Positions 11,530 through 22,315 of a DNA stretch of 58,000 nucleotides are shown here, one piece after another. Position 1 is the stretch's first letter. Every line of letters starts with the position of its first letter. The DNA is taken from assembly GCA_025765595.1 (NCBI GenBank), contig JAIVFH010000172.1, positions 1-58,000 of the forward strand, given 5' to 3'. This stretch comes from Obelidium mucronatum. Its lineage: Eukaryota; Chytridiomycota; Chytridiomycetes; Chytridiales; Chytriomycetaceae. The notes beneath the pieces were generated by a model that saw only the letters and a list, made by a program, of their open reading frames with translations, had not been told where the DNA came from and did no database searches. Made by a program: the position numbers and the translations under genes.

Positions 11530-12840
11530 GATCTGCGCGACGGGCTTCGCGGCAGCGGCGGCGTGGCGCGCGTGGCTGTGGCTGTGGCTGTGGCGCTCGG
11601 CGGCGGGCGGAATCGCCGCCGGCTTCGCGCTGGCCGCGGCGGGCCTGCGCGCGGGCGGCGCCGACAGCGGCTTCGTCGACGCGTTCCACGTCGGCCTGGT
11701 TTTCTCTTTTTTAATTGAGGTTGGAACAAAGAAGGCCGGCGGTGGCTCACCGCAGCGGCGTCGCGTGCGCGAGCGACTTTCTTCGGCTGGCGGCGGCGTG
11801 TGCGTCGTCCATCGGATTTTGTTTATTTATTTTGACGTTATTTCGATCATGCCACAAACTTGGTTTCCGCCGCTGGTCCAATCGAATGGCTCGCACGCCC
11901 CCGACTGGTTCGTGTCTTTCGATATAGCAAAGTATCTGCTTTTTTGGGGTCTCACATGCGGGATTGGATACCCTCTATATCGGATAGTGGGCGTCTTGTG
12001 TCTGAAATGGGAAGGTAAAACCCTACCCGGGCCATCGCTGCCTCCCTTCGACGTTATATGCCGCAACTCAATAGTCGATATCGAATATAGGCCACCCAAA
12101 GTCTCCATCAAAGAACTTCAAGTATGAGAGTTTTGCCAAAAATAACCACAAACGATTAAACCCCAATTCAACAAAACAGTGACATGATCGAATCCATCAC
12201 ATACACTCTGCCGCTTTTCATATTTGGAAATTACTCCAACACACTCAACTGGATAATGATGATCACTTACTTTTTCTCCTTGTTTTTCTTTGGCTGGATC
12301 GCAGAAGCACCCTTCCTGCGGCATTCCCTCGTGACAATCAAATGCTGGCCAAAGGGAATGTACATTACTGTTGTGACAGTCGTCGTTACGATTATTGCTG
12401 CTCTTTCGTATCACATTTATTTGGCGTATTCGTTCCAGTTCTATTTGGAAGATGGCATCACAACAGCATGTATTTTGGGGTGGTACCTCGTGGGAATTTC
12501 GATCCCTGTTTCGTTGCTAATTTCTGGATGGGGGGTATGTCTGTCCCAGAATGCCAGTTCCGACGTGTTTGTGAGATGGATGCGTCGTACAACTCCTCAA
12601 TCCTCAGACTCTGAAACAGGAACAGCAGCAGCAGCAGCAGCAGCAGCAGCTGGTACTAGTAGTGGTTGCGACCAGTGGGAGAAAGTCTGTTTGCATCCAC
12701 ATCATTGGGCCATCTTTTACAGTATTGCGTATTTCACACGATTTGATAATATTGCTTCAAATATTGCGGCGGGACTCTGTCTTGGTTCTTATGTTCATGG
12801 AATTGCTGCATACGGTCACGACCATTTGCTGGAACTATAA
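11528..12840 (+). CDS. Multi-pass membrane protein, unrecognised
   Basis: Two coding blocks on the plus strand encode hydrophobic helices. The first is open from 11510 to 12127. ATGs at 11528 (GC-rich, WRAWLWLWLW...) and 11848 (MPQTWFPPLVQSNG) are both possible starts; the second has the less biased composition. The second block (12184-12840) has about five transmembrane stretches, including WIMMITYFFSLFFFGWI and ITVVTVVVTIIAALSYHIYL, a poly-Ala run from an AGC repeat, and ends in GHDHLLEL. An intron between about 12122 (GTATGAG) and 12180 (ACAG) joins them poorly in phase, so the junction is unresolved. They may even be two genes. I recognise no family. Confidence 0.55.
12622..12650 (+). repeat. 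AGC trinucleotide repeat (poly-Ala tract)
   Basis: About nine AGC/GCA units lie in frame within the membrane protein and encode a run of alanines between TGT and GTSSG. Likely length-variable. Confidence 0.9.
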
Positions 12841-12944
12841 AATAAAAATTGATGTTGATGTTTGGCTCGTGAAGTTGCACTTTATTGAGTTATTAATTGA
12901 GTTATTTTCACCATCGAATAAATGGAACCAATGCAAACTGGCAG

Positions 12945-15420
12945 CAATCGCCTCTATGCAGCGAGACGCGTTGGCCGAGTTGATAGTATCATAGTCGCGC
13001 CTGCCGCCCATACGCGCAGCAGAACGCGTTGAGACTTTTTTTATTTTATGTTGATTGTTTCTTGGCAAACCAATAAAAACACGCCCACTAATCAAAACAG
13101 CCACAGCGCAAGCAACGGCCATCAGATAAGCAAGCCGCTTGGAATTCAAGCGGCTGCGATTCAAACACGCTGGAAGAGCGCGGGTTCAAAAAAAAGACAG
13201 TCTCAGGCTCGAACCCTGGGGCAGTTCGTGGGAAGCGAAGACGCTTCCCTCCTGGACGAAGAAGGAACCAACAACTAACAAGATTCTAAAAACACAAGGT
13301 TTATTGTTTGAAAATAAAATTGACACGCTAACGGCCATTCTCGCCTGGCCACTTGGCCCAGTTTGACGCGCTTGGCGGAGTGATAGTCGCATTTTATCTC
13401 ACTTGAATTTTTATTAAATTAATCATGCAATCAATGCCACAACTAATCAATTCTTCAACACTGAAAGCTGCCGCTCCCGCGCAGCGAGACGCGTTGGCTG
13501 TGTTGATAGTCGCGCCTGCCGCCCATACGCGCAGCTAGACGCGTTGAGACATTTTTTATTTTATGTTGATTGTTTCTTGGCAAACCAATAAAAACACGCG
13601 CACTAATCAAAACAGCCACAGCGCAAGCAACGGCCATCAGATAAGCAAGCCGCTCGGAATTCAAGCGGCTGCGATTCAAACACGCTGGAAGAGCGTGGGT
13701 TAAAAAAAAGACAGTCTCAGGCTCGAACCCTGGGGCAGTTCGTGGGAAGCGAAGACGCTTCCCTCCTGGACGAAGAAGGAACCAACAACTAACAAGATTC
13801 CAAAAACACAATGTTTATTGTCTGAAAATAAAATTGACGCGCTTGGCGGAGTGTTGAATCAGGTCGCACTTTATCTCACTTTATTGAATTGTTTATCAAA
13901 TTAATCATGCAATCAAAGCAACAACTAATCAATTCTTCAACACTGAAGGCTGCCGCTCCCGCGCAGCGAGACGCGTTGGCCATGTTGATAGTCGCGCCTG
14001 CCGCCCATACGCGCAGCAGGACGCGTTGAGACTTTTTTTATTTTATGTTGATTGTTTCTTGGCAAACCAATAAAAACACGCCCACTAATCAAAACAGCCA
14101 CAGCGCAAGCAGCGACCATCCGATAAGCAAGCCGCTCGGAATTCAAGCGGCTGCGATTCATACACGCTGGAAGAGCGCAGGTTCAAAAAAAAAACAGTCT
14201 CAGGCTCGAACCCTGGGGCAGTTCGTGGGAAGCGAAGACGCTTCCCTCCTGGACGAAGAAGGAACCAACAACTAACAAGATTCCAAAAACACAAGCTTTA
14301 TTGTTTGAAAATAAAATTGACACGCTAACGGCCATTCTCGCCTGGCCACTTGGCCCAGTTTGACGCGCTTGGCGGAGTGATGTCGCATTTTATCTCACTT
14401 TATTGAATTGTTTATCAAATTAATCATGCAATCAATGCCACAACTAATCAATTCATCAACACTGAAAGCTGCCGCTCCCGCGCAGCAAGCCGCGTTGGCC
14501 GTGTTGATAGTCGCGCTTGCCGCCCATACGCGCAGCAAGACGCGTTGAGACTTTTTTTATTTTATGTTGATTGTTTCTTGGCAAACCAATAAAAACACGC
14601 CCACTAATCAAAACAGCCACAGCGCACGCAACGGCCATCCGATTAGCAAGCCGCTTGGAATTCAAGCGGCTGCGATTCAAACACGCTGGAAGAGCGCGGG
14701 TTCAAAAAAAAGACAGTCTCAGGCTCGAACCCTGGGGCAGTTCGTGGGAAGCGAAGACGCTTCCCTCCTGGACGAAGAAGGAACCCACAACTAACAAGAT
14801 TCCAAAAACACAATGTTTATTGTCTGAAAATAAAATTGACGCGCTTGGCGGAGTGTTGAATCAGGTCGCACTTTATCTCACTTTATTGAATTGTTTATCA
14901 AATTAATCATGCAATCAAAGCAACAACTAATCAATTCATCAACACTGAAAGCTGCCGCTCCCGCGCAGCGAGCCGCGTTGGCTGTGTTGATAGTCGCGCC
15001 TGCCGCCCATACGCGCAGCAGGACGCGTTGAGACTTTTTTTATTTTATGTTGATTGTTTCTTGGCAAACCAATAAAAACACGCGCACTAATCAAAACAGC
15101 CACAGCGCAAGCCGCGGCCATCAGATAAGCAAGCCGCTCGGAATTCAAGCGGCTGCGATTCAAACACGCTGGAAGAGCGCGGGTTCAAAAAAAAGACAGT
15201 CTCAGGCTCGAACCCTGGGGCAGTTCGTGGGAAGCGAAGACGCTTCCCTCCTGGACGAAGAAGGAACCAACAGCTGACAAGATTCCAAAAACACAAGGTT
15301 TATTGTTTGAAAATAAAATTCACACGCTAACGGTCATTCTCGCCTGGCCACTTGGCCCAGTTTGACGCGCTTGGCGGAGTGTTGAATCAGGTCGCACTAT
15401 ATCTCACTTTATTGAATTTT
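12945..15420 (-). repeat. Tandem array of about five 483-523 bp monomers
   Basis: The GCTGCCGCTCCCGCGCAGCG motif recurs near 13467, 13950, 14468 and 14951, and its end also occurs at 12958, giving steps of about 523, 483, 518 and 483 bp. Long and short monomers alternate. They differ mainly by presence or absence of about 35 bp reading ACGGCCATTCTCGCCTGGCC. Each carries a perfect GGGAAGCG-TCTT-CGCTTCCC hairpin, a box close to the Pol III B-box (GGTTCGAGCCT on the minus strand) followed by a T-run, and CAAGCCGCT...AGCGGCTG palindromes. Short frames in it are repeat-derived. The array starts about 100 bp after the membrane gene stop. The inverted copy lies at 7.8-8.5 kb. Confidence 0.95.
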
Positions 15421-15631
15421 TATCAAATTTATGACCTATCGGCCATTCTTGTCTTTTAATTTTCCGAAGGATCATCCAAGAAATACAGCGGAAGTTCATG
15501 GGTTTTCTTTTTTTGGAAGAGAATTTGTGCAAGTGGTGTTTATTCTGCGTATTATTTACGGCATGTGACGTGTCCCGCCCAAAAATATGGGAATAGCACC
15601 CCAATAAGTATTATGATTATTGTATCGAAAA

Positions 15632-16136
15632 ATGAGCAATACGCTACCGCTCAATGATGCAAGCTTGTTCAGCGATGATGGTGGAAGCGCACACTATGCT
15701 ACATCGGAATATTCTGATATAGTTCGGTCAGACCCGGAAGAGGACGCTGAGTCTGATTTCTCGGATGTAGACTTGACACGGGTGATGAAACCTGGTAACT
15801 TGTTTAAGGTTGGTAGTTTGTCCGTAAGTAGACCTGTTAATTGAACATGTGTTTTTCTAGCCAGAGGCACCACTGGCAAATCATGTTGCCCGTCTTGTTC
15901 CCAAGAGAGTGCGTGTGCTTGTAAGCCACGATTTACCCCGTCTAGTCAAGGATTGGAAGGCGGGCGATATGCCCAAGATCCGTTGGGGTTCGCTCTCCGG
16001 GTACGTCTGCATTCGGTATCAGCGTGGGGAAACTTGTCTGACCAAGTGCAAGTACATCCACGTCTGTGCAACATGTACGGGTCGCGGCTTTGGGGCTGAG
16101 CACATAGCGTTGTTTAGCCACAAGTTATTTGTTTGA
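15632..16136 (+). CDS. CCCH-like zinc-finger protein, copy A
   Basis: Two exons, 15632-15823 and 15861-16136, around a 37-nt GTAAGT...TAG intron, give 155 residues. The N-terminal half is acidic and Ser/Asp-rich (DPEEDAESDFSDVDLTRV). The C-terminal half has a compact Cys/His block, CIRYQRGETCLTKCKYIHVC followed by ATC, a glycine and two histidines (spacing C-x8-C-x3-C-x3-H, then C-x2-C), close to but not the standard CCCH finger. A basic helix-like lead (LVKDWKAGDMPKIRWGS) precedes it. Copy B at 16.6-17.3 kb shares the domain and intron position. Such fingers can bind RNA; the role here is unknown. No signal peptide or membrane segment. Confidence 0.7.
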
Positions 16137-16298
16137 CTGATGAAGTGGCGCTGTTTTGGTTTTTGAATTGAACAAACCCTGAAAAAAACTTGACATAGAA
16201 ACCACACAATTTGAACACAAAAATATAATAATAGAAAAATAGCTCTTTCCTTTCTCATCAAAACGTTGTGCGCCATTCTTGGTCCCACATTTTGAGGT

Positions 16299-16440
16299 GA
16301 CATGCCCAAAATTCGTTTTGGTTCTCTGACTGGGTTTTATTGCATTTGGTACCAATGAAGCAAAAGTTTGTATCGGATACTGCAAATGTATCCACGTGTG
16401 TGTAGCGTGTGCGTATCGTGGGTTTGTGAATGAATTTGCG
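16299..16440 (+). pseudogene. Broken third copy of the CCCH-like exon 2
   Basis: Starting at ATGCCCAAAATTCG the translation matches the paralogues (MPKIRFGSLTGF, then CIWYQ), hits a stop after Q, and continues in another frame with YCKCIHVCVACAYRGFVNEF. At least one frame change and one stop make it non-functional. It lies between copies A and B, so the family is a local tandem set. Confidence 0.65.
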
Positions 16441-16808
16441 TAATAATAATTATGGTCCGTAGCGAGCAAAACATCTGCAAAATACGACTCTGGCTCCCAC
16501 TGCACACTTTCAACGCCATCATCTCTTTGAAGGATTACAACACTGCATCGGCGTGCAGGGGGTAATATATTCTGGGCAGTTATTTTAAACATAATCATGG
16601 GGGTAAAAAGCCCGGTTTGTGAATGAATTTGTGGCTATTTACCCCCATGATTATGTTTAAAATAACTGCCCAGAATATATTACCCCCTGCACGCCGATGC
16701 AGTGTTGTAATCCTTCAAAGAGATGATGGCGTTGAAAGTGTGCAGTGGGAGCCAGAGTCGTATTTTGCAGATGTTTTGCTCGCTACGGACCATAATTATT
16801 ATTACGCA
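16437..16808. repeat. Inverted repeat with 171-bp arms and 30-bp spacer
   Basis: Arm 16437-16607 (starting TGCGTAATAATAATTATGG) is the reverse complement of arm 16638-16808 as far as I can check by eye. The spacer is 16608-16637. The arms encode the same peptide (MIMFKITAQNILPPARRCSV...) outward on both strands. The right arm is the start of CCCH gene B; the left arm is a dead inverted copy. The short phrase GTTTGTGAATGAATTTG also recurs as a direct repeat at 16422 and 16615. Confidence 0.9.
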
Positions 16809-17283
16809 GCCTATAAGAGCAACAGCCCGCATTGCGATGATGCTAGCGAAAGCAGGCAGTGGGAGACGGAGTCGGATTTTTCCGATGTCCTGCTCGCGTC
16901 AGGCGTGATTTTTAGAGCGAAAGTATGTCGCGTTGCATTCTTTTTTTTCCTATTTTAATAATTGTTGTGTTTACCAGAAGACAAACCAGCCGATACTATA
17001 CTGCGACACTAGCAGCAGTTTTCAGGGGCTGGAATACAGTCGCCTGGGGACGGTTCCTAAAACCGTGAGGGTCATCGTAGGCCGTCCTTTGCCAATTCTT
17101 GTCAAAGATTGGACCGCGAAGGATATGCCCTGGATTCGATTGGGATCGGAGGCGAATTTCCTTTGTATTCGATACCAGCGTGGCCAAGTGTGTGTTGGTG
17201 TATGCAAATACATGCACCTGTGTGCCGCTTGTGCCCATCGCGGAGTTGGCAACGCCCATGTTGCGCTGTATGCGCATGAGTAG
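16623..17283 (+). CDS. CCCH-like zinc-finger protein, copy B
   Basis: Exons 16623-16922 and 16978-17283 around a 55-nt GTATGT...CAG intron (phase 0, as in copy A) give about 201 residues. Starts at 16623, 16647 or 16653 are all possible; the first lies in the inverted-repeat spacer. An internal near-repeat of acidic segments (SVQWEPESYFADVLLATD and SRQWETESDFSDVLLASG) is followed by the shared domain VRVIVGRPLPILVKDW and the Cys/His block CIRYQRGQVCVGVCKYMHLC, then AAC and H-x3-YAH. Function unknown. Confidence 0.65.
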
Positions 17284-17945
17284 TTGCCAGCTGAGCCCTG
17301 TTCTTGATGTGGTTGTCTATAATGCCGTTTTGCCATTGCTTGTTGTGTTCTATTGTTCTGTGTTAATATTGCAGTGTTATTTATGGAAAAATTATTTTCC
17401 CGACCACCTCTTTTTGTATTGTTCCGACCAGGTCCCGACTACGTTACACAGGGGTGTACGTTGATAGTATCCGTTTTTGCGATGTGCCAACATGAAAGTT
17501 GTTCGCTGGAGTCCACGTGGATGACGGGATGGCATCCGAGATAGCCTATGGCCATCAAGAGGAGCAAGGACTGGTTGCTCAACCTTCTGAGAAGAGGGTA
17601 CATCGGACTTTGCCAGATGCAGGTATCAGAAACTAACCCAGAAAGTCGTCCGCATGGGACAGATCCGATGGCTTGGGGCGTTTACTGGGGCGGGGCATGT
17701 TTTGCATGGTTTTGGAGAAATTTTGAAGCTTTAAAGCAGTTTGCAATGATAGAAACAGTCAAGTCAGTAAAGGCAATGCTTTAGAAGATGAATAAAAGGT
17801 GTCAAGAACATGTATGTACTTTTCAGTTTTTTGTTTTATGAATCTGTTCATACATCTGCATGGTATCAATGTCATTTTGGTGATGAATGTTGCAACAACA
17901 GAAGAGACCAACAATAGAACAACCAACAGCCCTGCAATATTCAGT
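17284..17945. other. Intergenic, no confident gene
   Basis: T-rich 3' flank of CCCH gene B, then sequence with a 78-codon frame (17548-17784) rich in Trp and Gly that I cannot place. No splice partners seen. It ends at the 5' target duplication of the LINE. Confidence 0.4.
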
Positions 17946-17965
17946 ACTAGTAAAAGAAGTCCCAA

Positions 17966-20126
17966 CTCAATTTTAACATACACCCCAGAGAACTGAACAA
18001 GAAAGCAAATGTTATGTCCACTGCAATCACATGTGAAATCATGAAGGAAAGAAACAGAGAAGGAATGACACAACTCCCTGAGGTGAAACATGTAAAAGGA
18101 CACAGCGGGGAAGTAGGCAATGAACAAGCTGACAAGGATGCCAACAAAGGACACATGGCGCCACTGCTCACACAAAACACCCACGCGCAATCAAACATAA
18201 AATTCATCCTAAAGGCAGATGGGAATATCATCGAAGGAGCATACAGAAACAACCTAAAAGAAATAACCAAAATAGCAGCACACCTGGAATGGATAGACCA
18301 ACCAAAACATAGACACATCAAAGAAATCCAGGAGTTGGTAGACCTGGGTCTTACCTTCACTGTAATCCAATGTGGACACAAAACAACCTCACTATTCACC
18401 AGTGAAAACCTCAGTCACTATAGGAAATACCTGATAAATTCAACACATAGGCAACTACCAACCCAAAAAGAAATGCGAAGAAGACATCAGGACCTCTACC
18501 CCGATGGATGCTGTAGAGTATGCCTCTCAGATGAGGAAGAAACAAATGAGCACCTATGGAACTGCCCAGTAATGCAAGAAACCAGAGGCGAAATCATGAC
18601 CAACTTCATCGAAAATCTTAGTAAAAAGATTGAGGAAGAATGCCAAAAGGGAAGCAAGGAGAAACCACAACAACCCAGTAACCTTGAGGGGAGCATCCAA
18701 CCAACTCTAATACCAACGCAAAGCAACCCGAAAGGAGAAATTGAGAAAGAAAGTAATCTGACACTAGAGGAAATTAAGACCAAACTGGGGAAGTGGTTCA
18801 GAAACTGGATGGGGCAACCAACAAACCAATATATGGCAGAAGAAATGAACCCAATAAACTCCAAAACAGACAAATTCTCATTCGAACAAGTTGCAGGATA
18901 TGGACTTATACCAGAGATAACCCACGAATGCATCAAAAAATGTGGAGTACAGAAGGCGGAAAGTGTCAGAAGAATTATCGTACAAACGTGGAAAGACCTG
19001 AGATACGAAGTAAAAGAGAAAATCTGGAAATACCGCAACGAAAAGACAATTGAATTTGAACTTGCCTGCGGAATCACTGAGAACGACAAGACCAAGAGGA
19101 AAAATAAAAACCCCAGAAAAGAGGGACCCAGAAACAAAACCGAAAAGAACAATGAACCAAGAACAACCAAAAACACAAAGACCAAAAGTGAAACCATATG
19201 TCAACTATGCGAGGGGATAATGGAGGCAACAGGAAACCATGAATGCTCAGGAAGAATGGGGAGAATTAAAAAAGCAATCAAAACGCTAATGGAAGATAGA
19301 AAAGGAATCAAGAAAATACAGCCTGGATGGACAACAACATCTAGCAGATATATGAACGCATACGTCAAAGATGGTGAATTCGAATACAAACCAAAAAAGG
19401 ACCAAGTGCCAGGAAAGAAATCGAAAACCGACAAGAGTAGACAGAAAAACAAAAAGAAGGAAATGCACAGAGAGGAAAAAGAAATTGAAAAGAAACAACT
19501 GAAAAGGAAACTGGAAGAACTACAAGAATATGAAGACAGAGCATTCAAAGAGCTTAGAAAAGGGAAAACGACATTGGAAGAAATCAGCCGTGACATAGCA
19601 AGGGAAAGACAAAGACTAGAAATACCTGACGAAGATGTGGACATCGGACTGGTATCCCTACAAATACTCAAGGGACGGCAACAAGAGTGGACCTATCCAG
19701 AGGGGATTCCACTAACACAAGGATCAAGCAAGCAGCAAGGGGACCGGAACCCCACAAGCAAGAGACATATGGTGGAAGGGAGGCCAGATGGGGGCTCTCT
19801 TTTTTCCCCACAGGGGTTTTTGATAACGAGGCCCCCGATAAGCGTGGAAGCTCAAGAGGAGCTGAGGGATGGGAGTGGAGAAAGCGGGATTGTTGCAGAT
19901 TAGGGGTACACAACATAGGTGGAAACTCAAGACGGGTTGGAGGATGGGAGCGGGGAAGTGATTGTGATAGTAGACGGGGGGTCTACAAGGGGGATTAGGT
20001 GGAAATCACTCGTAATCCGGAGTATGAGGCCGGGCCTTACTAATCAATCCGAGCAATTGGGGGGAAAATAGTAGTTTGACAAGTGTTTATTACAAAATAC
20101 AGTTCATACCAAAAAAAAAAAAAAAA
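17966..20126 (+). mobile_element. 5'-truncated non-LTR retrotransposon (LINE)
   Basis: A 20-bp direct repeat beginning ACTAGTAAAAGAAG flanks the element at 17946-17965 and 20127-20146. The right copy follows a run of about 16 A (20111-20126). The body carries the 3' end of a LINE ORF (RNase H and C-terminal zinc motif) and a roughly 200-bp 3' UTR. Truncation in the RNase H domain, poly(A) tail and long target duplication are the hallmarks of target-primed reverse transcription. Because the duplication is still perfect, the insertion is probably recent. Confidence 0.93.
17968..19903 (+). CDS. LINE ORF2 C-terminal fragment: RNase H plus CCHC zinc motif
   Basis: Frame open from the truncation point to 19903; the first ATG is 18014 (629 codons). 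The first 45 residues are the end of an RNase H domain (ELNKKANV upstream, then VKHVKGHSGEVGNEQADK, with the conserved His and Asp). A segment ending CCRVCLSDEEETNEHLWNCP gives the C-x2-C-x9-H-x4-C motif seen at the C-terminus of I/Tad/Jockey-like LINEs. The rest is a Lys/Glu-rich coiled-coil-like tail with a second Cys cluster (CQLCEGIMEATGNHEC). Endonuclease and RT are absent, so it is inactive. Codon use is A-rich, unlike neighbouring genes. Confidence 0.85.
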
Positions 20127-20603
20127 ACTAGTAAAAGAAGTCCCAAATTTTTATTATCTTGAATTGGAAGGCGTTTGCCACACATTGAGGTGTGTTACGG
20201 GCTATTAGAAGTCACAACCAAACCGAGCAGTTGCTCGGTTTCAATAAAATACCCATAAACTATTCTTCATTCACTCTTAAAAAAAATCGATGTCAATCAC
20301 GGTATTCCAGATCGACTTTTACATGTTTGTTTGCAGGTCTCAGGCGCCACTCACGTATCCAACCGGTCCTGTATTCCAGAAGAAGAGTCCGCAGCATGGA
20401 CGAAGGCCCGCGCTTCAACAAACCCAAACAATACTTCGCAAATTCGCATCCTTGCTGTGGAATATCATTTCTTTTAGATTGCGGCAGTCTCCCGGTCAGC
20501 CTGCGATTGGGGGAGTTGGTGTTGGTGAAGACCAAAAAAAAAAAAAAAAACACTCTCTCGCACTCACTCGTTGTAGGCGACAGAGGTCTCCAAACGATTG
20601 CGC

Positions 20604-20667
20604 CTTTAGATTATTGGGAAGATTTGACTTTTATTCTTTTCCACCCACACACCAATAATGGTTAACG
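20604..20667 (-). repeat. 3' LTR (64 bp) of the copia element
   Basis: Matches 25822-25885 except GATTTG for GAATTG. It supplies the TAA stop of the pol fragment at 20662. Confidence 0.8.
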
Positions 20668-21753
20668 GACATAAGCAAAGAGGGCAAGTGAGTGATTTTC
20701 GGTTGAGTCTGGGTCCACTAAGCCTAGTTCCAGGATGGCCCGTTCATGTTTGATTGCACGTAGTGGTTTGGTCATAACGTCTGATTTGTTTGAGTCAGAA
20801 CCGCACCATTGGAATTTGATTTGATTTGATGTGTGTCGATCCTTGAGTACCATGTATTGTAAGTCGAGATGTCTCGTTTTGTGTCTTCCAGATCCTTCGA
20901 TGACATTTGTGACTGATTGTAGGTTGTCACAGAAATGGTCGATAGGTGTATCGTAGTCATACCCAAGCCATTTTAGGATGTTGTTCAAGTACAAGAATAC
21001 ATTGGAGCCAGTTACTGCTGCGGTGGTTTCTGCTGCAACCGACGAATCCGCGACCGTTTTCTGTAGTTTAGATGATGCCGCAACTGTTCCTTCGGCAAGG
21101 GTAGCAACGATTCCAGTTCTCGATTTTCTTGTATTATTATCTGCAGCAAGATCTGAGTCTGTATATCCAACCAGTTTCACAAGTCCGTTTGGTGACTTTT
21201 TGAAGCGTTGTACTTTGCTGTGAGTTCGGTTCAAGTATCCTAAGAGGTGCTGAAGGGCCTTCCAGTGTATAGGTTGAGGGTTTTTTACGTGTTGGCCAAG
21301 TTTGCTTAACGTGAATAAAATATCCACTCGAGTTTTGTGCAGTGTGAGTAGAGTGCCAAATGCTACCTGATAAAGTTTTCCATCTATAGCACAAGAGCTT
21401 TCAGTGGTGGGATTATCAAACTCTTTCAGGTCTGTCGACGTGTTCCAAGGGGTTTTGTTTTTGATGGCTTTGTTGGTGAGAAACGGTAGGCATGATTCAA
21501 CAATGTAGCTTTCTTGATCCATGTCGAAACATCCCAGTGAGTATGTTTTGCGGCAGCCAATGATAGTACCGACTTTTTCTTTGACGGTAATGGGTAATCG
21601 CACATGTAACCAGTCAAGGAATTTATCCGCTTCAAGTCTGCAACCAGGGTCGTCAGCAATTTCAGCATCATCTGCGTACCACTGCATGAATAAGATTTTC
21701 TCATGTTTGACTGAAGTAAGTTGTTCCACCCATATTGATGGCTGGAAGGACAT
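20662..21753 (-). pseudogene. Copia RT/RNase H C-terminal fragment
   Basis: 363-codon frame continuing the pol downstream of the MITE. It shows the RT box as YADDAEIADD, where YVDD is usual, then RNase H motifs (VKLVGYTDSDLAADNNTRKS, SNKSDVMTKPLRA) and ends inside the 3' LTR. It is separated from the first part by a stop, a frame change near 22316-22240 and the inserted MITE. Confidence 0.8.
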
Positions 21754-21755
21754 TA

Positions 21756-22230
21756 GGGAGGTTTCGCTATGACGAAATTTAAATTTCTTTTGTCCATTTT
21801 TCTTGATTCGGTGGCCACAGAGAAGTTTGGCCCTTTGAATTTTCTACTCCCAAAATCTCACGCAGAAATAAAAATCTTGGTAACAGCAGAGCCCAACCAC
21901 ACCAGCCAGCACTTCTTTGTCCGCATTTTGAACTCTAATTCAATTGATCTCTCTCCTGAGCTTCAAGTTTAGGAGGTAGCCTTCTATTTTACGGCTTGTA
22001 CAGCCATTCAAGAGAACAACTGCGTCCAGCACGGCGTGGTTCATCAAGCAACAGCAGGGGTTGCCACAATAACAATTTAGTTATAGTGCTTTCTGTGTTT
22101 GGGCTGATTGCATGTCATGTTGCATATTTCTTTTATTTTTCCTAATAGCGAACACAGAACTGTCATCAAGAAGTCCTTGTGGCCAACGAAAAAAAAAAAT
22201 CAGAAAGAAATTTTAATAGCGAAACCTCTC
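21756..22230. mobile_element. Tc1/mariner-type MITE (475 bp) inside the copia element
   Basis: Ends are inverted repeats: GAGGTTTCGCTAT at 21758-21770 and ATAGCGAAACCTC at 22216-22228, with imperfect extension (AAATTTCTTT). TA dinucleotides flank it (21754-21755 and 22231-22232), the target choice of Tc1/mariner elements. No transposase is encoded. It interrupts the RT gene, so it inserted after the copia. Confidence 0.85.
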
Positions 22231-22315
22231 TATTGTTCGAAACCATATTCCCTGAACAAGCTATCGCGGTGGTTTGCAAAAAGGTAGGAACCATCCCGTT
22301 GGCCATTAATAACCT

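Noticed and set aside
13048..15296. Multiple near-identical 69-118 codon frames in the array
   Set aside because: Same reason: translations of a non-coding tandem repeat, not a protein family.
16125..16598. Minus-strand 157-codon frame
   Set aside because: It is the reversed copy of CCCH gene B exon 1 (the left arm of the inverted repeat) running into unrelated sequence.
18496..19671. Long minus-strand frames rich in Phe/Leu/Ser
   Set aside because: Antisense shadows of the LINE ORF, a consequence of its A-rich codon use.
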